64,000 nt of DNA from Heliopora coerulea. Lineage: Eukaryota > Cnidaria > Anthozoa > Scleralcyonacea > Helioporidae. The stretch spans positions 1-64,000 of the forward strand of contig JASJOG010000107.1 of the NCBI GenBank assembly GCA_030142905.1, in the 5' to 3' direction. Both the position numbers and the translations under genes were made by a program. Below the pieces are notes generated by a model. That model was not told where the DNA came from, did not search any database, and saw only the letters and a list, made by a program, of their open reading frames with translations. Below are positions 58,578-64,000 of the stretch, one piece after another; position 1 is the first letter of the stretch; the number at the start of each line of letters is the position of its first letter.

Positions 58578-59330
58578 TAATTGTTAATTATTATGCATAA
58601 TAAATTATTTATCGTTAGGAAATAAAAAACAAAATATTCCAAACTTTCGTACTTTAACTTTAGACTTTTAATACACAGTTAAATTCCTTGTAAAGATATT
58701 GTCTCTATCCAGCATGGATGTAGTGTGTGGAGAAAAAACTTGAAAGTCAAGTTGAAAAGCGACTGTGGTTCGCATGCTATGAGTGTCGAAACTGGATTTA
58801 GAATTCTGGTTTTCTGTCCCTTTTTTGTGTGATTCGCGGTTTACGCAAGGCGTAAACCTCAATTTTCAGTTTTGTTCGACTTATACGAGCCTTTTTACAC
58901 CTTGTAACAGGTGAGCCATGTATAAGCCGCGTTTTATAAACGGACCTTATATTTTTTTGGATAAGTTGTTTTACGAGCTGTTTAGTTATATTATGAAAAG
59001 TCCTCGTAGCTTTTGAACGGCACGAAATCCGTGACTTATCAATTATCAGGTAAAGGGTCAAGGTCGGATAACTTCATTCACTGGTGGATTATTCCCACGG
59101 ATGAAGCACCCATCCCGGGCTTATCCGGCTGACAAACATAGCGGCAGAATGGCGCAATCCATAATTAGTGGGGCGTAAACTGTTCTGGGGGAAAAATTTG
59201 TGAAATAAAACTGATCTTCGACAACCCCCTTGATTTGTATCATAGAAACGCGTTTCAAAATGAGCAATTTCAGCATGTAGTATTACGAGTTCAATTATTT
59301 GATGTATTGGAATCTAGTCCTGCCCTGATT
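58578..59330. other. Intergenic stretch without a recognised gene
   Basis: AT-rich, with small overlapping open frames and no domains. It ends where decayed satellite monomers begin. Confidence 0.45.
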
Positions 59331-60120
59331 TCAATGATTTTAGAACAAATTTGGACCCACTTTTCAAGGTCGAAATATTTCACCAAAAAGTAAAGCGGTT
59401 AACCCATGGTTTTTGACGATTTTCCACCAATTTAGAACTTTCGAAAAAATCTCAAAATATGAAACCAAAGCCCGAATAACAGTTTTGCCGTGATCTGAGG
59501 AACTTTAGACCTATATTCGAGACAATTTTTCATTTTAAAAATTTTCAACAAAAATTAAAGGGATTAACCCATGGTTTATGACGATTTTTCGACCAATTTA
59601 AAACTTTCGAAATAAGCGCAAAATATCAAAGTTTCGGCCGAATAACATAGTTTTCGCGTTATTTGAAGGACTTTAGATTAGTATTAGAGATATTTGTCTG
59701 CTCGAGTTAACCCATGGTTTTTGACGACATTTCGACCAATTTCAAACTTTCGAAATACGAGCAAACTATGAAAGTTTGGGCCGAATACCATAGTTTTCCC
59801 TTATTTGACAAACTTTAGACTAATATTCGTGATAAGTTTCGAGATTGAAAAATTTAACGAATTTCAAACTTTCCAAATACGCTTAAAAGATGAAACTCTG
59901 GGTCGAATAACCTTGTTCTTCGCTTATTTGACGGACTTTAGACTAACATTCGGGATAAGTTTTGGGCTCGAAAAATTTCACCAAAAAGCAAAAAGATTAA
60001 CCCATGGTTTTTGACGATTTTTCGAGCGATTTCAAACTTTTGAAATATGGACAAAATCTGAAAGTTTGGGCCGAATAACATAGTTTTGCCCTTATTTCAG
60101 GGACTTTACACTACTGTTTG
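59331..60120 (-). repeat. Decayed satellite monomers at the inner edge of the right array
   Basis: Units carry GGTTAACCCATGGTTTTTGA (59,399), GGATTAACCCATGG (59,561), GAGTTAACCCATGG (59,705) and GATTAACCCATGG (59,995), followed by ACGATTTTTCGACCAATTT-like sequence. The CCATGG form replaces the CTTTGG of the regular array. Spacing is about 145-165 bp. Confidence 0.85.
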
Positions 60121-61639
60121 AGATCATTTTTGAGGTGGAAAAATTTCACCAAAAATTAAAGGGGTTAACCAATACTTTTTGACGATTATCCCACCAATTT
60201 CAAACTTTCGAAATAAGGTCAAAATATGAAAGTTTATTGCATAGAAAGTAGTTTTGCACTGATTTGAGTGGTTTTTCGGAGAAATTACGTTGAATATTTT
60301 AGGTGGAAAAATTTGAACAAAAAGTAAAGGGGTTAACCTTTGGTTTTTGACGATTTTTCGACCAATTTCAAACTTTCGAAATAAGATCAAAATATGAAAG
60401 TTTATTGCATGGAAAGTACTTTTGCAGTGATTCGAGTGGTTTATCGGTGAAATTACGTTGAATTTTTTAGGTGGAAAAAGTTGCCAAAAAAGTAAAGGGG
60501 TTAACCTTTGGTTTTTGACGATTCTTAGACCAATTTCCAACTTTCGAAATAATGTGAAAATATGAAAGTTTATTGCATAGAAAGTAGTTTTGCAGTGATT
60601 TCAATGGGTTTTCGGTGAAATTACGTCGAATATTTTAGGTGGAAAAAGTTGGCCAAAAAGTAAAGGGGTTAACCTTTGGTTTTTGACGATTTTTCGACCA
60701 ATTTCCAACTTTCGATACAATGTCAAAATATGAAAGTTTATTACATGGAAAGTACTTTTGCAGTGATTTGAGTGGTTTTTCGGTGAAATTACGTTGAATA
60801 TTTTAGGTGGAAAAATTTGACCAAAAAGTAAAGGGGTTAACCTTTGGTTTTTGACGATTTTTCGACCAATTTTCAACTTTCGAAATAAGAGCAGAATGTG
60901 AAAGTTTATTGCATAGAAAGTAGTTTTGCAGTGATCTGAGTGGTTTTTCGGTGAAATTACGTTTAATATTTTAGGTGTAAAAATTTGACCAAAAAGTAAA
61001 GGGGTTAACCTTTGGTTTTTGACGATATTTCGACCAATTTCCAACTTTCGAAATAAAGTGGAAATATGAATGTTTATTGCATAGAAAGTAGTTTTGCACT
61101 GATTTAAGTGATTTTTCGGTGAAATTACGTGAAATATTTTAGGTGGAAAAATTTGACCACAAAGTAAAGGGGTTAACCTTTGGTTTTTGACGATTTTTCG
61201 ACATGTTTCCAACTTTCGAAATAACGTGAAAATATGAAAGTTTATTGTATAGAAAGTAGTTTTGCAGTGATTTGAGTGGTTTTTCGGTGAAATTACGAGG
61301 AATATTTTAGGTGGAAAAATTTGACCAAAAAGTAAAGGGGTTAACCTTTGGTTTTTGACGATTTTTCGACCAATTTTCAACTTTCGAAATAAGAGCAGAA
61401 TGTGAAAGTTTATTGCATAGAAAGTAGTTTTGCAGTGATTTCAATGGGTTTTCGGTGAAATTACGTTGAATATTTTAGGTGGAAAAAGTTGGCCAAAAAG
61501 TAAAGGGGTTAACCTTTGGTTTTTGACGATTTTTCGACCAATTTCCAACTTTCGATACAAGGTCAAAATATGAAAGTTTATTACATGGAAAGCACTTTTG
61601 CAGTGATTTGAGTGGTTTTTCGGTGAAATTACGTTGAAT

Positions 61640-63420
61640 ATTTTAGGTGGAAAAATTTGACCAATTGAAAAATTTTGACGATTTTTCGAACAATTTCAAA
61701 TTTTCAAAATAAGGTCAAAGTATGAAAGTTTATTGCATAGAAAGTAGTTTTGCACTGATTTAAGTGGTTTTTCGGTAAAATTACGCTGAAAATTTTATGT
61801 GGAAAAATTTGACCAAAAAGTAAAGGGGTTAACCTTTGGTTTTTGACGATTTTTCGACATGTTTCCAACTTTCGAAATAAGGTGAAAATGTGAAAGTTTA
61901 TTGCATAGAAAGTAGTTTTGCAGTGATTTGAGTGGTTTTTCGGTGAAATTACGAGGAATATTTTAGGTGGAAAAATTTGACCAAAAAGTAAAGGGGTTAA
62001 CCTTTGGTTTTTGACGATTTTTCGACCAATTTTCAATTTTCAAAATAAGAGCAGAATGTGAAAGTTTATTGCATAGAAAGTAGTTTTGCAGTGATCTGAG
62101 TGGTTTTTGAGCGAAATTACGTTGAAAATTTTAGGTGGAAAAATTTGAGCAAAATTAAAAGGGGTTAACCTTTGGTTTTTGACGACTTTTGGTCAATTTC
62201 CAACTTTCGAAATAAGGTGAAAATATGAAAGTTTATTGCATAGAAAGTAGTTTTGCAGTGATTTAAGTGGTTTTTCGGTGAAATTACGTGAAATATTTTA
62301 GGTGGAAAAATTTGACCAAAAAGTAAAGGGGTTAACCTTTGGTTTTTGACGATTTTTCGACCAATTTTCAACTTTCGAAATAAGGTGAAAATATGAAAGT
62401 TTATTGCATAGAAAGTAGTTTTGCAGTGATTTGAGTGGTTTTTCGGTGAAATTACGTTGAATATTTTAGGTGGAAAAATTTGACCAAAAAGTAAAGGGGT
62501 TAACCTTTGGTTTTTGACGATTTTTCGACCAATTTTCAATTTTCAAAATAAGAGCAGAATGTGAAAGTTTATTGCATAGAAAGTAGTTTTGCAGTGATCT
62601 GAGTGGTTTTTGAGCGAAATTACGTTGAAAATTTTAGGTGGAAAAATTTGAGCAAAATTAAAAGGGGTTAACCTTTGGTTTTTGACGACTTTTGGTCAAT
62701 TTCCAACTTTCGAAATAAGGTGAAAATATGAAAGTTTATTGCATAGAAAGTAGTTTTGCAGTGATTTAAGTGGTTTTTCGGTGAAATTACGTGAAATATT
62801 TTAGGTGGAAAAATTTGACCAAAAAGTAAAGGGGTTAACCTTTGGTTTTTGACGATTTTTCGACCAATTTTCAACTTTCGAAATAAGGTGAAAATATGAA
62901 AGTTTATTGCATAGAAAGTAGTTTTGCAGTGATTTGAGTGGTTTTTCGGTGAAATTACGTTGAATATTTTAGGTGGAAAAATTTGACCAAAAAGTAAAGG
63001 GGTTAACCTTTGGTTTTTGACGATTTTTCGACCAATTTTCAACTTTCGAAATAAGAGCAGAATGTGAAAGTTTATTGCATAGAAAGTAGTTTTGCAGTGA
63101 TCTGAGTGGTTTTTGAGCGAAATTACGTTTAAAATTTTAGGTGGAAAAATTTGAGCAAAATGTAAAGGGGTTAACCTTTGGTTTTTGACGATTTTTGGTC
63201 AATTTCCAACTTTCGAAATAAGGTGAAAATATGAAAGTTTATTGCATAGAAAGTAGTTTTGCAGTGATTTGAGTGGTTTTTCGGTGAAATTACGTTGAAT
63301 ATTTTAGGTGGAAAAATTTGACCAATTGAAAAATTTTGACGATTTTTCGAACAATTTCAAATTTTCAAAATAAGGTCAAAGTATGAAAGTTTATTGCATA
63401 GAAAGTAGTTTTGCACTGAT
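61640..63420 (-). repeat. Deleted monomer present twice in the right array, 1,661 bp apart
   Basis: At 61,658 and 63,319 the monomer reads GACCAATTGAAAAATTTTGA and lacks about 25 bp containing the GGTTAACC centre. Both copies are followed by the same CGAACAATTTCAAATTTTCA and AAGTATG variants, so the deletion was copied with its surroundings. Confidence 0.8.
62165..63060 (-). repeat. Three-monomer higher-order unit (503 bp) in the right array
   Basis: 62,165-62,539 is repeated at 62,668-63,042 with the same order of variants, including the short GACGACTTTTGGTCAATTTC monomer and the GAGCAAAATTAAAAGGGG variant. Confidence 0.85.
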
Positions 63421-64000
63421 TTAAGTGGTTTTTCGGTAAAATTACGCTGAAAATTTTATGTGGAAAAATTTGACCAAAAAGTAAAGGGGTTAACCTTTGG
63501 TTTTTGACGATTTTTCGACATGTTTCCAACTTTCGAAATAAGGTGAAAATATGAAAGTTTATTGCATAGAAAGTAGTTTTGCAGTGATTTGAGTGGTTTT
63601 TCGGTGAAATTAGGAGGAATATTTTCGGTGGAAAAATTTGACCAAAAAGTAAAGGGGTTAACCTTTGGTTTTTTACGATTTTTCGACCAATTTTCAACTT
63701 TCGAAATAAGAGCAGAATGTGAAAGTTTATTGCATAGAAAGTAGTTTTGCAGTGATCTGAGTGGTTTTTGAGCGAAATTACGTTGAAAATTTTCGGTGTA
63801 AAAATTTGAGCAAAATGTAAAGGGGTTAACCTTTGGTTTTTGACGATTTTTCGACATGTTTCCAACTTTCGAAATAACGTGAAAATATGAAAGTTTATTG
63901 TATAGAAAGTAGTTTTGCAGTGATTTGAGTGGTTTTTCGGTGAAATTACGAGGAATATTTTAGGTGGAAAAATTTGACCAAAAAGTAAAGGGGTTAACCT

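Larger units (their letters stand above)
60121..64000 (-). repeat. 168-bp satellite array, opposite orientation (right array)
   Basis: About 23 copies of the same monomer as the left array, now reverse-complemented (AAAGGGGTTAACCTTTGGTT, then TTTTTGACGATTTTTCGACC, and so on). The array runs off the window's right end. Subtypes overlap with, but are not ordered like, those of the left array. Confidence 0.97.

Overview
The window is animal nuclear DNA. It has split genes with GT-AG introns, a mitochondrial carrier gene whose introns are full of short non-autonomous transposons, and two large satellite arrays. A cnidarian, probably a stony coral, is my best guess. That rests on memory of similar repeat motifs and of one gene family, not on a search. 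No bacterial operon, phage or CRISPR features are present.

Layout. (1) From 1 to about 34,280 lies a head-to-tail array of an AT-rich satellite with a 168-bp monomer, roughly 200 copies, organised into higher-order repeats. (2) From about 34,280 to 35,290 the same satellite continues as progressively decayed monomers. (3) A gene island of about 24 kb follows, from 35,300 to 59,330. It holds an intact two-exon F-box/leucine-rich-repeat gene on + (35,432-37,811) and an intact 11-exon gene on - (40,883-52,346), which I assemble exon by exon as the mitochondrial 2-oxoglutarate/malate carrier SLC25A11 (311 aa). It also holds an isolated gypsy-type integrase-like fragment on + (53,351-53,590) and a multiply disrupted copy on - (about 54,840-58,577) of a gene family with zinc-finger-like ends and no known function. 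(4) From about 59,330 to 60,120 decayed monomers reappear. (5) From about 60,120 to the window end the same 168-bp satellite returns in the opposite orientation.

The carrier introns hold a hAT-like MITE with an 8-bp target duplication, a TA-flanked pogo/Tigger-like MITE, three related long palindromes, other foldback elements, two tRNA-derived SINE-like copies, a 54-bp minisatellite that multiplies a tRNA-type A box, a 25-bp minisatellite and about 730 bp of ACA/ATC triplets. All 11 carrier exons keep frame and consensus splice sites despite this.

The two intact genes share no evident pathway. One encodes an inner-mitochondrial-membrane antiporter, the other a predicted substrate adaptor of an SCF ubiquitin ligase. 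The most unusual feature is the architecture: a gene island framed by opposed arrays of one higher-order satellite, with decay gradients at both edges. I found no clear new enzyme system. The best candidates for something undescribed are the satellite architecture, the A-box minisatellite, the 21-bp (7-codon) degenerate repeat at 40,473-40,722, and the unnamed zinc-finger-ended family.
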